Assembly (NCBI GenBank): GCA_963921355.3 | Contig: OZ001190.1 | Span: forward strand, 992,001-1,056,000 | DNA length: 64,000 bases | Source of the DNA: CAWUEZ02 sp963921355 | Lineage (GTDB): Bacteria; Pseudomonadota; Alphaproteobacteria; Thalassobaculales; Thalassobaculaceae | Direction: 5' to 3' | Shown: piece by piece, positions 17,192 to 26,615 of the stretch | Position numbering within the stretch: the first letter of the stretch is position 1 | Layout of the letters: each line of letters begins with the position of its first letter | Translations under genes and position numbers: made by a program | Notes under the pieces: model-generated | Database searches by the model: none | Told to the model about the DNA's origin: nothing | The model's input: only the letters and a program-made list of their open reading frames with translations

Positions 17192-18634
17192 TCACGGCGC
17201 CCGGTCTTCGCGTTTTCCGAAGAGAAGGGTCACGTTGATCCGCCGGTTCTCGTACCCGTCCTTGAAGCTCATCGTGTCCGTGGCGTGCAGGAGATCGCTG
17301 TCGAACATCACGATCCGGTTCTGGCGATGGGGAAACCGCATCGGGGACGCACCCGACTCCTCCACCAGCCGCTGCAGTGCCCCCTCGTCGGTATTGAATT
17401 TCTCGAAGCCCCAGTCCCGCGGCGCGGCAACGTCCCATACCAGAAGGCCGCCGGTCTCAGGGTCGAGATTGGCCTCGTCATGGGTCACGTAGAGATTAAC
17501 GTTCACGGCGGCGAAATCGGCGTGGATCGGCACACCCTCCGGCGCTCTTGCGTGCTTGAAGGCCCAGACCTTGCGCAGGGGATGCTGCTTCAGGAGTCCC
17601 GGGAGAGCCGCACGAAGGTCCTCAGCGATCTGCAGAATCAGCGGACAATCGAAGCCGTCATCCATCATGGCACCGAGGTATCCGTTGTCGTTGGCAAACC
17701 GCCAACGGTGCCAGATGGTGCTGAGCAGCAGAAACCGTCTCAGCCCCTCGAGCGCCGCCGGGGTCAGCACGTCGTCGATGACCGCAACCTTCGGAGAGCC
17801 CGTGAGGTAGCCGTTCTCAATGCCTTGCCAGTCAACCTCGGGATTGAGGGCGCCGCCGTCGACCCGGTCGGCGGGCTCCAGGTGCAGAATCCGTTGGTAG
17901 GCGCCGCCGAGGCATCGCAGCTGGTCTTCCGAGATCGCGGTCTCGGATCGGGCACCGGAACTCTCGATTGCCTCCAGAACCGACTGATAGGACTCGATGA
18001 GCTGGCGGTCCGAGCCCTCCAACCGGTTGTTCTGATCCAGAAAAGCCAGCTGTTCGACATCACGCCGGAGCTTGTCCGGAGTTGTTGATCGGGTGTCCGG
18101 GTCGTTCGGGTCGATCGCCCGGCGCCGGCGATTGAGGAAATCACGGTGATAGACGTCGAAAGCCTCCTCGGCCCGATCCAGGTCGATCAGCAGATTGCCC
18201 AGATTGCGGTAGGCGGCGGTCAGCGAGGGGTTCAGTCTGATCGTCTCACGGTACGCGCGCTCCGATTCCGCCAGGTTGCCGCAGGCTTTCTGGCTGATCG
18301 CCAGGTTGTAGTGCAGCTCGGCCATATCGGGCCGAACCCGGAGCAGATTCTGGAAGATCGGAATCGATTTCTCGGGGCGAGAACCCTTGGAGTAGGTGAC
18401 CGCGAGATTGAAGAGGAGATCTCCGTTCGTCGGTTGCAGACGCAAGGCATGTTCAAGGGCCGCAGCGGACCCGTCTAAGTTGCCGAGACCCGACTGTGCG
18501 TGCGCCAGGAGCTGCCAGTACGGCATGGTGTCTCTGAATCGGGTCTCATTGGCTTCCAGTTCAGAGATCGCTGTCTGGAATTCCCGTTTTTTTAGAAGCT
18601 CTTGGGCGCGGTAGATCAGGCTCTCTGTTGCCAT
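17192..18634 (-). CDS. TPR protein with C-terminal 2OG-Fe(II) oxygenase domain
   Basis: 480 residues. The first half is a TPR array (about residues 1-165; GNLDGSAAALEHALRLQPTNGDLLFN and AYRNLGNLLIDLDRAEEA are typical). The second half is a prolyl-4-hydroxylase-like oxygenase: metal H-x-D in PIHADFAAVNVNLYVT, distal histidine in DSDLLHATDTM, and the 2OG-binding Arg in NRRINVTLLFG. All three iron ligands are present, so it should be active. The TPR part probably recognises a protein or a partner enzyme. Two sulfotransferase genes lie immediately upstream on the same strand. The substrate is unknown. Confidence 0.85.
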   Translation of the reverse strand: MATESLIYRAQELLKKREFQTAISELEANETRFRDTMPYWQLLAHAQSGLGNLDGSAAALEHALRLQPTNGDLLFNLAVTYSKGSRPEKSIPIFQNLLRVRPDMAELHYNLAISQKACGNLAESERAYRETIRLNPSLTAAYRNLGNLLIDLDRAEEAFDVYHRDFLNRRRRAIDPNDPDTRSTTPDKLRRDVEQLAFLDQNNRLEGSDRQLIESYQSVLEAIESSGARSETAISEDQLRCLGGAYQRILHLEPADRVDGGALNPEVDWQGIENGYLTGSPKVAVIDDVLTPAALEGLRRFLLLSTIWHRWRFANDNGYLGAMMDDGFDCPLILQIAEDLRAALPGLLKQHPLRKVWAFKHARAPEGVPIHADFAAVNVNLYVTHDEANLDPETGGLLVWDVAAPRDWGFEKFNTDEGALQRLVEESGASPMRFPHRQNRIVMFDSDLLHATDTMSFKDGYENRRINVTLLFGKREDRAP

Positions 18635-18701
18635 TACATGCTGCTCGCTTTCTCTCTGAATACACGTGGTCGCGGCGACGCGGAATCATCCGCGGTCAGC
18701 G

Positions 18702-19553
18702 CTACACGGTCGGCGAACCATTCTTGTCGATGTACTTCAGCTCACGCAACACGCCGCCATGGGCGGCGACCAGGGCCTCGACGTGGTCGTCGGAGAGGTG
18801 CTGACGCCAACCTCCGACCCGACCCTGGCGGAAGAACACCTGGTCGGCGCGTACCCGTTCCTTGAAGCCATGGGACTTCTCCTGGCGGGTGACCTCTTCG
18901 AAATTGCTGAAACGGATGGCACGCTTGACCCGGTCCGCCGGCGCCGGAAGCTTCAGGAATTTCACGATCCGGCTGAACTCCTTGAACGGGCGTGCGCGCA
19001 GGTCCTCGTAGCGCAGAACCAGAGGCTCAAACCCGGGAATCCCGGTCCAGCTTCTGTAATGGCCGCTCCACGAGCCGAGATACTGGGGCAACGCGGGCCC
19101 GGTGCGCGGGGTCATCATGGACGCGGCGCTGATGCCCTCGACCGCCTCGTCGATTGAGTTTCCATAGTGACTGGCGAAGGACACCGCGACGTCGAACACG
19201 TTCCGGACGACGTAGATGGCGCCCATGGTGAATTCGAGATGGATCAGCGGCGCGCCGAACACCTCGCCGATCATGTTGTGGGTCTTCACGATCGCCGTGT
19301 CCGGCTGCTCCGCCAACCGCCTCTGGAAGCCATGCCGCAGGCCGTGGATCGCAGCCTCATCCAGCGAATCCAGCGGCTGAGGGGTCAGCTCGCGATAGAG
19401 ATCCGGCTGGGCATCGCCATAGGCAACCACCTGAAGGTCATTGATCGATGCTGGCGCCGAGGCGTTGCGGAACAGGTTTTCGAGGAAGACCCGGATCCAG
19501 GTGTTGCCGGATTTCGGATAGGACGCGAGCCAGAGAATGCCGCCTGATGTCAC
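18702..19553 (-). CDS. Sulfotransferase domain protein (second of tandem pair)
   Basis: 283 residues. The PAPS-binding 5' loop is WLASYPKSGNTWIRVFLENL near the N-terminus, and the 3'-phosphate region is around IYVVRNVFDVAVSFASHYGN. The catalytic His is probably in IVKTHNM. C-terminal RVRADQVFFRQGRVGGWR matches the Sulfotransfer_1 PAPS-binding end. The gene begins with GTG 19553, overlapping the stop of the first sulfotransferase by 4 nt (GTGA). The two proteins are paralogues. The acceptor (lipid, glycan or small molecule) cannot be read from the sequence. Confidence 0.88.
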   Translation of the reverse strand: MTSGGILWLASYPKSGNTWIRVFLENLFRNASAPASINDLQVVAYGDAQPDLYRELTPQPLDSLDEAAIHGLRHGFQRRLAEQPDTAIVKTHNMIGEVFGAPLIHLEFTMGAIYVVRNVFDVAVSFASHYGNSIDEAVEGISAASMMTPRTGPALPQYLGSWSGHYRSWTGIPGFEPLVLRYEDLRARPFKEFSRIVKFLKLPAPADRVKRAIRFSNFEEVTRQEKSHGFKERVRADQVFFRQGRVGGWRQHLSDDHVEALVAAHGGVLRELKYIDKNGSPTV

Positions 19554-20383
19554 GCCGTCCCCTCCAGCTCCGGATACAGGGTCTGCAGCACGGATCCTAG
19601 ATTGCCTCGGAGTTTCGCGATGTCCGCCGGGTCCATCTCTTCCTGGAATCCGTATGATTCCCCGCGCCGGAAAAACGTCTGCGCCGTGGGCGGACGCTCG
19701 CGGAAGCCCTGGTCACGCTCTTTCGATGCGGCATTGCGAAACGACGCCGTGTCGACCGCGCGACGCAGGCGATCGGCATCGACCTCGATCCGCAGGAACG
19801 TGAGAATCTTGGCGAACTCGCCGGCGGGGTCCGTGAGCAGGTCCTCGTAACGCACCCGCAGCACCGGCGATTGCGCATGGGTCAGCCAGCCACCGACATG
19901 GCCGGACCAGGAACCGAGAAACTGATGACATTCCAGATCGTTGGGCGCCAGGAACGCCTGGTCGAACAGCAGACCGTCGACGGCCTCGGAAACCGAGATC
20001 CCGAAGAAATGCGACATCGAAATGGCTACATCAAAGGGATTGCGGACCACATAGACCGAGCGGGCGGTCACCGAGTCGTCGATTGTCGGAATGGTACCGA
20101 TGGAAGCCCGTGCCAGGTGCGTCTTCAGGAACCGAAGGCCCTTGGTCTCGTCACTGATCGCCCGCTGGACCTGCGGGCGCAAGTGATAGGTCGCCGCGGT
20201 GTCCTCGAAATCGGCCAGTCCGAGACGCTCGAAGAACGGACGGCTCGCCTCAGAAGGGGAGACCTTCGCGAGAACGTTCAGGTCAAGGTCTTCGGCGTCC
20301 GTCAGATAGGCCGCCAGGAACAGCCGCACCCAGGTATTTCCGGATTTCGGATAGGACGCGAGCCAGACAATGTTCCGAGGCAT
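19550..20383 (-). CDS. Sulfotransferase domain protein (first of tandem pair)
   Basis: 277 residues from ATG 20383. An upstream in-frame start at 20461 would add 26 unlike residues, so the start is placed where IVWLASYPKSGNTWVRLFLA follows at once. PAPS motifs are the N-terminal loop and SVYVVRNPFDVAISMSHFFG; the probable catalytic His is in FLKTHLA; FRERPPTAQTFFRRGESYGF is the C-terminal PAPS segment. It is similar throughout to the next gene and evidently arose by tandem duplication. It looks like the first gene of a minus-strand unit running to yggS. Confidence 0.88.
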   Translation of the reverse strand: MPRNIVWLASYPKSGNTWVRLFLAAYLTDAEDLDLNVLAKVSPSEASRPFFERLGLADFEDTAATYHLRPQVQRAISDETKGLRFLKTHLARASIGTIPTIDDSVTARSVYVVRNPFDVAISMSHFFGISVSEAVDGLLFDQAFLAPNDLECHQFLGSWSGHVGGWLTHAQSPVLRVRYEDLLTDPAGEFAKILTFLRIEVDADRLRRAVDTASFRNAASKERDQGFRERPPTAQTFFRRGESYGFQEEMDPADIAKLRGNLGSVLQTLYPELEGTA

Positions 20384-20461
20384 AGGTTGGGAATCCAGGG
20401 TGTTCGGCCAGCGGCTCAAGTGACGACACTGGTATCCGAATCCCGACGGTGTCGACAGCAC

Positions 20462-20497
20462 AAAAAGAAAAGGGGCGGCCGCGATGCGGCCGCCCCC
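20462..20497 (-). terminator. Rho-independent terminator of the porin gene
   Basis: On the minus strand, just after the porin stop codon, GGGGCGGCCGC and GCGGCCGCCCC form a perfect GC stem with a 2-3-nt loop, followed by TTTTCTTTTT. This is the clearest intrinsic terminator in the window. Confidence 0.9.
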
Positions 20498-20521
20498 GAA
20501 TTCCGAGTATCGGACCTGAGA

Positions 20522-21607
20522 TTAGAAGCTCAGGCGGATACCGGCGACGAAGTACGTGCCTTCGTTGTCTTCGCCGGTGCCGCTCTCGTCTTCGATGTCG
20601 TTGAAGCCGAGGGTAGCAGCCGCGGTGACACCCGGGCCAAGCGCGTACTTACCGGAGAGGTGGACGGTCTCCATCTCAGCGGCGAGAGCGGTACCACCGC
20701 CGTCACGCTCACCGTTGTAGTAGGACAGGCTGACGCCCCACGGGCCGGACGAGTAGCTGGCGCCGAGGTTGTAGCCTTCCATGTCGCCGACGGAGGTGTC
20801 GTCGTCAGCTTCGGCGTAGGAAGCGCCGATGCCGAAGCCACCGAACGAAACGGTCGCGCCGACGTTGTAGGCTTCCGGATCGTCGCCACCGGCAGCGCCG
20901 TTGTCGATCTGGCCGTAGCCACCGGACACGCCGACGGACGCGCCGCCGAAGTCACCCTTGAAGTTGGCACCAACGGAGAAACCGTCGTTCAGGCCGGAAT
21001 TCCGGTCGTTGTTGCCATTGCTGTCTTCGGTGTTGTCCGGAGTGTAGGACGCACCGATCTGGAAGCCGCTGAAGCGCGGCGAGTAGTAGGTGATGCGGTT
21101 GGCGTCGTTCACCCGACCCGGCTCAGCATAGGTGGAGCCGAACGGACCGCGGAACTGACCGGTCGTGCCACCAACACCGGCGGCCGAGACCCAGCCGTTC
21201 TGGTCACCGGAGTTCAGACCGATGCCGAAGTCGCTCGGGGCATAGTGCATCTTGTACATGGCGGAGTTTTCGCCACCGAGGTTCACTTCACCGAACGAAC
21301 CGCTGACGAACAGGTAGGATTCGTCGATCTGGTCGCCGTCGGTGTTGCCTTCGAGCTGGACGTTGATGCCGAACTCAATGCCATTGTCGAGGGTCGTGGA
21401 ACCCTTGAAGTGGATTTCCGAGTCCGACTTGATGTCAGCGCCGGAGAGGTCAGTGCCGGTACCGACGTCGTCCTGATCGGTGAAACCAATCCACTGCTCC
21501 ATGTAACCACCAACCTTCGCCTGGATCTTTTCAGCAGCCATGGCGGAGGAGGTCGCAATCAGGCCGGCGGCAACGATGGCCGTCGAGCCAAGAAGAACCT
21601 TCTTCAT
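20522..21607 (-). CDS. Outer-membrane porin
   Basis: 361 residues. A signal peptide (MKKVLLGSTAIVAAGLIATS, cleavage after AMA, about residue 24) precedes a Gly/Asn/Asp-rich sequence of alternating beta strands ending in the aromatic C-terminal phenylalanine needed for BAM insertion (GIRLSF). It fits the alphaproteobacterial general porin group (Gram-negative porin superfamily), probably a trimeric diffusion channel. Acidic stretches such as FTDQDDVGTGTD suit a Ca-binding loop. Codon use looks biased towards a few codons compared with neighbours, as in highly expressed genes. A strong terminator follows. Confidence 0.92.
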   Translation of the reverse strand: MKKVLLGSTAIVAAGLIATSSAMAAEKIQAKVGGYMEQWIGFTDQDDVGTGTDLSGADIKSDSEIHFKGSTTLDNGIEFGINVQLEGNTDGDQIDESYLFVSGSFGEVNLGGENSAMYKMHYAPSDFGIGLNSGDQNGWVSAAGVGGTTGQFRGPFGSTYAEPGRVNDANRITYYSPRFSGFQIGASYTPDNTEDSNGNNDRNSGLNDGFSVGANFKGDFGGASVGVSGGYGQIDNGAAGGDDPEAYNVGATVSFGGFGIGASYAEADDDTSVGDMEGYNLGASYSSGPWGVSLSYYNGERDGGGTALAAEMETVHLSGKYALGPGVTAAATLGFNDIEDESGTGEDNEGTYFVAGIRLSF

Positions 21608-21866
21608 TCCCCATCTCCCGAGTTCGAGGTGTTATCCGGGTTCACGGTATTCATATTTAACCAAGCGGAATGCCTGATCGTTCAGTACCGATGGGCCATA
21701 GCTACCGTTTAGCACCGAGCAACGTCAACAAACTGGGGGACTTCCCCGATGCAAAACTGCCTCAATGTGGCCGATTTGCCACAGAGTTACGATGCCACCG
21801 TCCCGGCAGTGGGGGTGTTTCGGTCGTTGCACGGGGGGTCCCACGCGGTTAAACACTAGGGGATCG

Positions 21867-22433
21867 ATGACGGTTGTGAAGTTCACCATGGCTATCCGAC
21901 GCTCCGGAGCATTTGGCCTGGCCGCGGTCGCCTTGCTGGTGGCGGCCTGCAGCAGCGATACGCCGGTTGAGTACGAGTATCCGCGCCGCGGCCCGGACGG
22001 CCTGCCCACCTACGAGACCCAGGAGAGCCTGGTCGGTCCCGATGGCCTCGACCTGTTCGGGGGCAGCAGCGGCGATGCCCAGCAGCAGGGCACCGGAGGC
22101 GGGGGCGTGGCGGTCAACGCGTTCCTGTGGCGCGCGTCTCTCGACACGCTGTCCTTCCTGCCGCTCAACTCCGCCGACCCGTTCGGTGGCGTCATCATTA
22201 CCGACTGGTACATGCCGCCGGACACCACCGGCGAGCGGTTCAAGGTGACAGTCTACATCCTTGACCGGGCCCTGCGCTCGGACGGGATCCGCGCCAACGT
22301 GTTCCGCCAGGAACGCACCGCGTCAGGGGAATGGCGCGACACCGCCGTTGACGGACGTCTTGGCGAGGATCTGGAGAACACCATTCTGACCCGTGCCCGG
22401 CAGATCCGGATTCAGCAGACAGCCACCCGATAG
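21867..22433 (+). CDS. DUF3576 lipoprotein
   Basis: 188 residues from ATG 21867, with AGGGG just upstream; ATG 21888 is an alternative. A signal peptide ends in a lipobox LLVAAC (Cys 28). The mature part has NAFLWRASLDTLSFLPLNSADPFGGVIITDWYMPP, the signature of DUF3576, followed by a basic C-terminal helix. Such proteins are conserved in Alphaproteobacteria and probably sit in the outer membrane facing the periplasm. It precedes leuS by about 40 nt, and a leuS-lptE-holA unit follows. The function is not known. Confidence 0.9.
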   Translation: MTVVKFTMAIRRSGAFGLAAVALLVAACSSDTPVEYEYPRRGPDGLPTYETQESLVGPDGLDLFGGSSGDAQQQGTGGGGVAVNAFLWRASLDTLSFLPLNSADPFGGVIITDWYMPPDTTGERFKVTVYILDRALRSDGIRANVFRQERTASGEWRDTAVDGRLGEDLENTILTRARQIRIQQTATR

Positions 22434-22474
22434 GCCGCGGCACTTCACCCTCAAAGCGACGAAAGCAGTGCGGC

Positions 22475-25039
22475 ATGGCGCGCTATAACGTTAAGGAAAC
22501 CGAGGCCCGCTGGCAGGCCCGCTGGGCCGAGCATGGATGCTTCGAGGTCGAACGCGATCCGGGTAAGCCGAAGTATTACGTGCTGGAGATGTTCCCCTAC
22601 CCCTCCGGGCGCATCCACATGGGGCATGTCCGCAACTACACCCTCGGCGACGTCGTCGCGCGTTATAAGAAGGCCCAGGGGTTCAACGTCCTCCACCCGA
22701 TGGGCTGGGACGCGTTCGGACTGCCGGCGGAGAACGCCGCCATAGAGCGGGGCGTGCACCCGGCGAAATGGACCCACGAGAACATCGCGGCCATGCGCGA
22801 CCAGCTCAAGGGCATGGGGCTGAGCTATGACTGGCGGCGCGAGATCGCCACCTGCGATCCGTCCTATTACCGCCATGAACAGAAGATGTTCCTCGACTTC
22901 CTGAAGGCGGGCCTGGCCTACCGTCGGGAGAGCTGGGTCAACTGGGATCCGGTGGAGAACACCGTGCTTGCCAACGAGCAGGTGATCGACGGCAAGGGCT
23001 GGCGATCCGGCGCGCCGGTCGAGAAGCGCAAGCTGGACCAGTGGTTCCTGAAGATCACCCACTACGCCGAGGACCTGCTGGCCGCGCTGGACGGGCTGGA
23101 GCGCTGGCCCGACAAGGTCCGGCTGATGCAGCACAACTGGATCGGCCGGTCGGAAGGGGCGCGGGTCCGGTTCAAGCTGACCGGCCGCGACGACGATCTC
23201 GAGGTGTTCACGACCCGCCACGACACCCTGTTCGGCGCCAGTTTCTGCGCGATCTCGCCGAACCACCCGCTGGCCGGCGAACTGGCGGAGAAGGACCCGG
23301 CGCTGCAGGCCTTCATCGCCGAGTGCAACCGGATGAGCACCAGCGAGGCGGATATCGAGTCGGCCGAGAAGCTGGGCTACCGGATCCCGGTAGACGCCGA
23401 ACACCCGTTTCGCCCAGGCAGCACCCTGCCGGTCTTCGTCGCCAACTTCGTGCTGATGGAATACGGCACAGGGGCGATTTTCGGGTGCCCGGCCCACGAT
23501 CAGCGGGACTTGGATTTCGCCCGCAAGTACGACCTGCCCGTCGTTCCCGTTGTCCTGCCGCCCGACGCCGATCCGGCGACCTTCGCCGTCGGGAGCGAGG
23601 CTTATGTCGGCCCGGGCACGATCTACAACTCCGAATTCCTCGACGGCCGGAACGTCGATGATGCCAAGGCCGAAGCGGCAAAGCGTCTGGAAACCTCCGA
23701 TCGCGGATCGAGCACGACCACCTGGCGCCTGCGCGATTGGGGCGTTTCGCGCCAGCGCTATTGGGGCTGCCCGATCCCGGTGATCCACTGCGGGACCTGC
23801 GGTGTCGTGCCGGTGCCCGAGGACCAGCTGCCCGTCACCCTGCCCGAGGACGTCGATTTCGACAGCCCCGGCAACCCGCTTGAACGGCACCCAACCTGGC
23901 GCAAGACGACCTGCCCGACCTGCGGCGGAGACGCCCAGCGCGAAACCGACACGTTCGACACCTTCTTCGAGTCGTCCTGGTATTTCGCGCGGTTTGCCGA
24001 TGCGACCGGCTCAACCGCGTTCGCCCGTGAGGCCGCCGACTATTGGCTGGCGGTCGATCAGTATATCGGCGGCGTTGAGCATGCGGTCCTGCACCTGCTG
24101 TACGCCCGCTTCTTCACCCGGGCGCTGCGGGACTGCGGTTATCTGGCGATTGCCGAGCCGTTCTCCGGCCTGGTGACCCAGGGCATGGTCTGCCACGAGA
24201 CCTACAGATCGCCGGAGGGGCGCTGGCTCTACCCCAACGAGGTCAAGAAACAGGCAGACGGTCAGTGGGTGACGTTGGAGGGCGGCGCGCCGGTGACGCT
24301 CGGACGCGTCGAGAAGATGTCGAAGTCCAAACGCAACACCGTGGACCCCGCCAACATCATCGACGCCTACGGTGCCGATACGGCGCGGCTGTTCATGCTG
24401 TCCGACAGCCCGCCCGAGCGTGATCTCGAGTGGACCGAGTCCGGCGTCGACGGGGCGTGGCGGTATGTCAACCGGGTCTGGCGGGCCATCACCGAGTGTC
24501 CGGTTGCCCTGCCGCCGGTCGGAACGCCGAAACCCGACGCGCTGTCGCCGCAGGCCGAGCAGGTCGTGCGGGCCTGCCACAAGACCATCCTGGCGGTCTC
24601 CGACAGCATCGAGCGGTTCCGCTTCAACAGCGCCGTCGCCCAGGTCCGCGAACTGACCAACCTGATCTTCGCCCTGGAAGGGACAGGCCCCGGAGAAGCC
24701 TGGACCTTGCGGTACGGCTTCGAGACCACGGTCCGGTTGCTGGCGCCGATGACGCCGCATATGTGTGAGGAGCTCTGGCAGACGCTGGGTCACACCGCCA
24801 TCCTCGCGGAGGAAGAGTGGCCGGAGGCGGACCGGAGCCTGGCGGAAGACGAAACCGTCACCATCGCTGTGCAGGTCAACGGCAAGCTGCGGGCCACGGT
24901 CGAGATGGCGAAGGACTCGACGAAGGACGCCATGATCGAGCGGGCGCTGGAGCAGCCGAACGTGATCAAGCTTCTCGACGGCCGCGATCCGCGCAAGGTG
25001 ATCGCGGTGCCGAACAAGATCGTCAACGTGGTGGCCTAG
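22475..25039 (+). CDS. leuS: Leucyl-tRNA synthetase
   Basis: 854 residues, full length. It charges tRNA-Leu in the cytoplasm. The class I HIGH motif is FPYPSGRIHMGHVRNY (about residues 40-55) and the KMSKS loop is at residues 614-618. The CP1 editing domain lies between (FTTRHDTLFGASF, EYGTGAIFGCPAHDQRD), with its conserved Asp in the editing pocket. The zinc-like pairs CGTCGVVP and CPTCGGD are present. It is followed after 3 nt by lptE. Confidence 0.99.
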   Translation: MARYNVKETEARWQARWAEHGCFEVERDPGKPKYYVLEMFPYPSGRIHMGHVRNYTLGDVVARYKKAQGFNVLHPMGWDAFGLPAENAAIERGVHPAKWTHENIAAMRDQLKGMGLSYDWRREIATCDPSYYRHEQKMFLDFLKAGLAYRRESWVNWDPVENTVLANEQVIDGKGWRSGAPVEKRKLDQWFLKITHYAEDLLAALDGLERWPDKVRLMQHNWIGRSEGARVRFKLTGRDDDLEVFTTRHDTLFGASFCAISPNHPLAGELAEKDPALQAFIAECNRMSTSEADIESAEKLGYRIPVDAEHPFRPGSTLPVFVANFVLMEYGTGAIFGCPAHDQRDLDFARKYDLPVVPVVLPPDADPATFAVGSEAYVGPGTIYNSEFLDGRNVDDAKAEAAKRLETSDRGSSTTTWRLRDWGVSRQRYWGCPIPVIHCGTCGVVPVPEDQLPVTLPEDVDFDSPGNPLERHPTWRKTTCPTCGGDAQRETDTFDTFFESSWYFARFADATGSTAFAREAADYWLAVDQYIGGVEHAVLHLLYARFFTRALRDCGYLAIAEPFSGLVTQGMVCHETYRSPEGRWLYPNEVKKQADGQWVTLEGGAPVTLGRVEKMSKSKRNTVDPANIIDAYGADTARLFMLSDSPPERDLEWTESGVDGAWRYVNRVWRAITECPVALPPVGTPKPDALSPQAEQVVRACHKTILAVSDSIERFRFNSAVAQVRELTNLIFALEGTGPGEAWTLRYGFETTVRLLAPMTPHMCEELWQTLGHTAILAEEEWPEADRSLAEDETVTIAVQVNGKLRATVEMAKDSTKDAMIERALEQPNVIKLLDGRDPRKVIAVPNKIVNVVA

Positions 25040-25042
25040 GGG

Positions 25043-25552
25043 ATGACCCGCGGCGCCAGCTGGCTCGGGCTCGTCGTTGTCGCGGTTCTGCTCGCGGGCT
25101 GCGGATTTCAGCCGCTATATGGCACCCGCGACACGCTACGCGCAGCCCAGCAGGGCTTTCCCGACGTCCAGGTCGCGCTGATTTCCGACCGGCTCGGACA
25201 GCTGCTGCGCAACGAGCTTCTGGATCGGATCAATCCCCGGGGCGTGAACCGAGACCCGCGCTACCGTCTTGAGGTCTCTGCCAAGGAGACCCGATCCGAC
25301 ATCGTGATCCTGCGGGACGACACGGCGACCTTCGCGAAGTTCTCGGTTGAGGCACAGTGGGCCTTGGTCGATGCCGAGACCAACGCTCCGGTCACCCGGG
25401 GAACCGCCCAGCGCACCGCAAGCTTTTTGATCAGCGAGTCGGAGTTCGCCGTGCTGCAGGCGGAGGCCGACGCCCGACGGCGTGCGACCACCCAGCTGGC
25501 CGAGGACATCCGTTTGCGGCTGGCCCTCTATTTCCAGCGCGCCGCCGGCTAG
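25043..25552 (+). CDS. lptE: LPS assembly lipoprotein LptE
   Basis: 169 residues. The signal peptide has a lipobox LLAGC (Cys 20) followed by GFQPLYGTRD, the family hallmark. LptE plugs the LptD barrel that places LPS in the outer leaflet. The place between leuS and holA is conserved in Proteobacteria and supports the identification even though sequence conservation is low. It is 3 nt after leuS and 6 nt before holA, so the three genes are almost certainly one transcript. Confidence 0.92.
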   Translation: MTRGASWLGLVVVAVLLAGCGFQPLYGTRDTLRAAQQGFPDVQVALISDRLGQLLRNELLDRINPRGVNRDPRYRLEVSAKETRSDIVILRDDTATFAKFSVEAQWALVDAETNAPVTRGTAQRTASFLISESEFAVLQAEADARRRATTQLAEDIRLRLALYFQRAAG

Positions 25553-25558
25553 CGGACG

Positions 25559-26596
25559 GTGAAGGTTCAGCCCCGGGCCGTAGACGGATTCGTCCGCCAG
25601 CCCCCCGCCGATATCCGCGCCGTCCTGCTGTTCGGGCCGGATACCGGAAAGATCCGGGAATTCGCGCGCAGCCTTGGCGGCAGCGTGGTCGACTCCCTCG
25701 ACGATCCCTTCAATGTCGCCACCCTCGATGGGGATGTCCTGGAGTCCGATCCGGCCAGATTGTCGGACGAGGCGAGCGCCCAGTCCCTGATGGGGGGCCG
25801 CCGGCTGGTCTGGGTGCGGGGCGCGAAGGACGGACACGCCGGGACGGTTCTGGACGCGCTCGAGCGTGATACCGGCGACACGCTGATCCTGCTTGAGGCC
25901 GGCGAGCTCCGGCCGGCGGGCGGACTGCGCAAGCTGTTCGAGGGAAAACGGACAGACATCGCGGCAATCGGTTGCTATGCCGACAGCAGCCGGGACGTCA
26001 CCGGCGTGATCCGCGAAACGCTGGGGGCGACCGGGGTAACCGTCAGCGGCGAGGCCGAGCTGTTCCTGCGGGACCATCTCGGCGGCGACCGCATGGCGAC
26101 CCGCATGGAGCTTGAGAAGCTGGCGCTGCTGGCCGGGCCGGGCCAGACCGTCGGCTTGGACATCGCGGTTGAGGCGGTGGGGGACAGCGCAGCGCTGGAT
26201 CTGGACGCGCTGTGCTCGGCTGCCGCCGACGGCAATCCGGCTGCCATTCTGCCGGCGCTCGACCGCGCACTCCGCCAGGGGGAGTCGCCGATCCGGGTGT
26301 TGCGTGTGGCACAGGGCTATTTCCAACGGCTCGACCTGGTCGTGGCGAGAATGGCCGCCAGCCGGTCCGCCGCCGATGCGGTGAAGTCCTTGCGGCCGCC
26401 GCCGTTCTTTCGCACGGCCGAGGCCTTGGCGCGGCAGGCCTCCTGCTGGAACACAGCCGCGCTGGCCGCCGCGCTGGCCCGCCTGGGTGCGGCTGAAATA
26501 CGTTGTAAATCAACAGGTTATCCGGACGCTTCGGAATGCGGGACGGCCTTGATCGACGTTGCGAGACTGGCCCTGCAGGCGGCCCGCCGGCGTTGA
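25559..26596 (+). CDS. holA: DNA polymerase III delta subunit
   Basis: 345 residues beginning with GTG 25559. The delta subunit opens the beta clamp within the clamp loader. Family features: an N-terminal AAA-like half (VLLFGPDTGKIREFA, RRLVWVRGAKD), a middle LFLRDHLGGDRMATRMELEKLALLAG, and a C-terminal helical collar with SPIRVLRVAQGYFQRL and RCKSTGYPD. The order leuS-lptE-holA is a conserved cluster. It converges with parB, leaving only 19 bp between the stop codons. Confidence 0.93.
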   Translation: MKVQPRAVDGFVRQPPADIRAVLLFGPDTGKIREFARSLGGSVVDSLDDPFNVATLDGDVLESDPARLSDEASAQSLMGGRRLVWVRGAKDGHAGTVLDALERDTGDTLILLEAGELRPAGGLRKLFEGKRTDIAAIGCYADSSRDVTGVIRETLGATGVTVSGEAELFLRDHLGGDRMATRMELEKLALLAGPGQTVGLDIAVEAVGDSAALDLDALCSAAADGNPAAILPALDRALRQGESPIRVLRVAQGYFQRLDLVVARMAASRSAADAVKSLRPPPFFRTAEALARQASCWNTAALAAALARLGAAEIRCKSTGYPDASECGTALIDVARLALQAARRR

Positions 26597-26615
26597 TCGG
26601 ACCTCCGGGTCGGCC

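Noticed and set aside
19871..21712. A 613-residue open frame on the plus strand across a sulfotransferase and the porin
   Set aside because: It is antisense to two well-supported genes, repetitive in composition, and lacks any recognisable domain. Such frames are common in GC-rich DNA.
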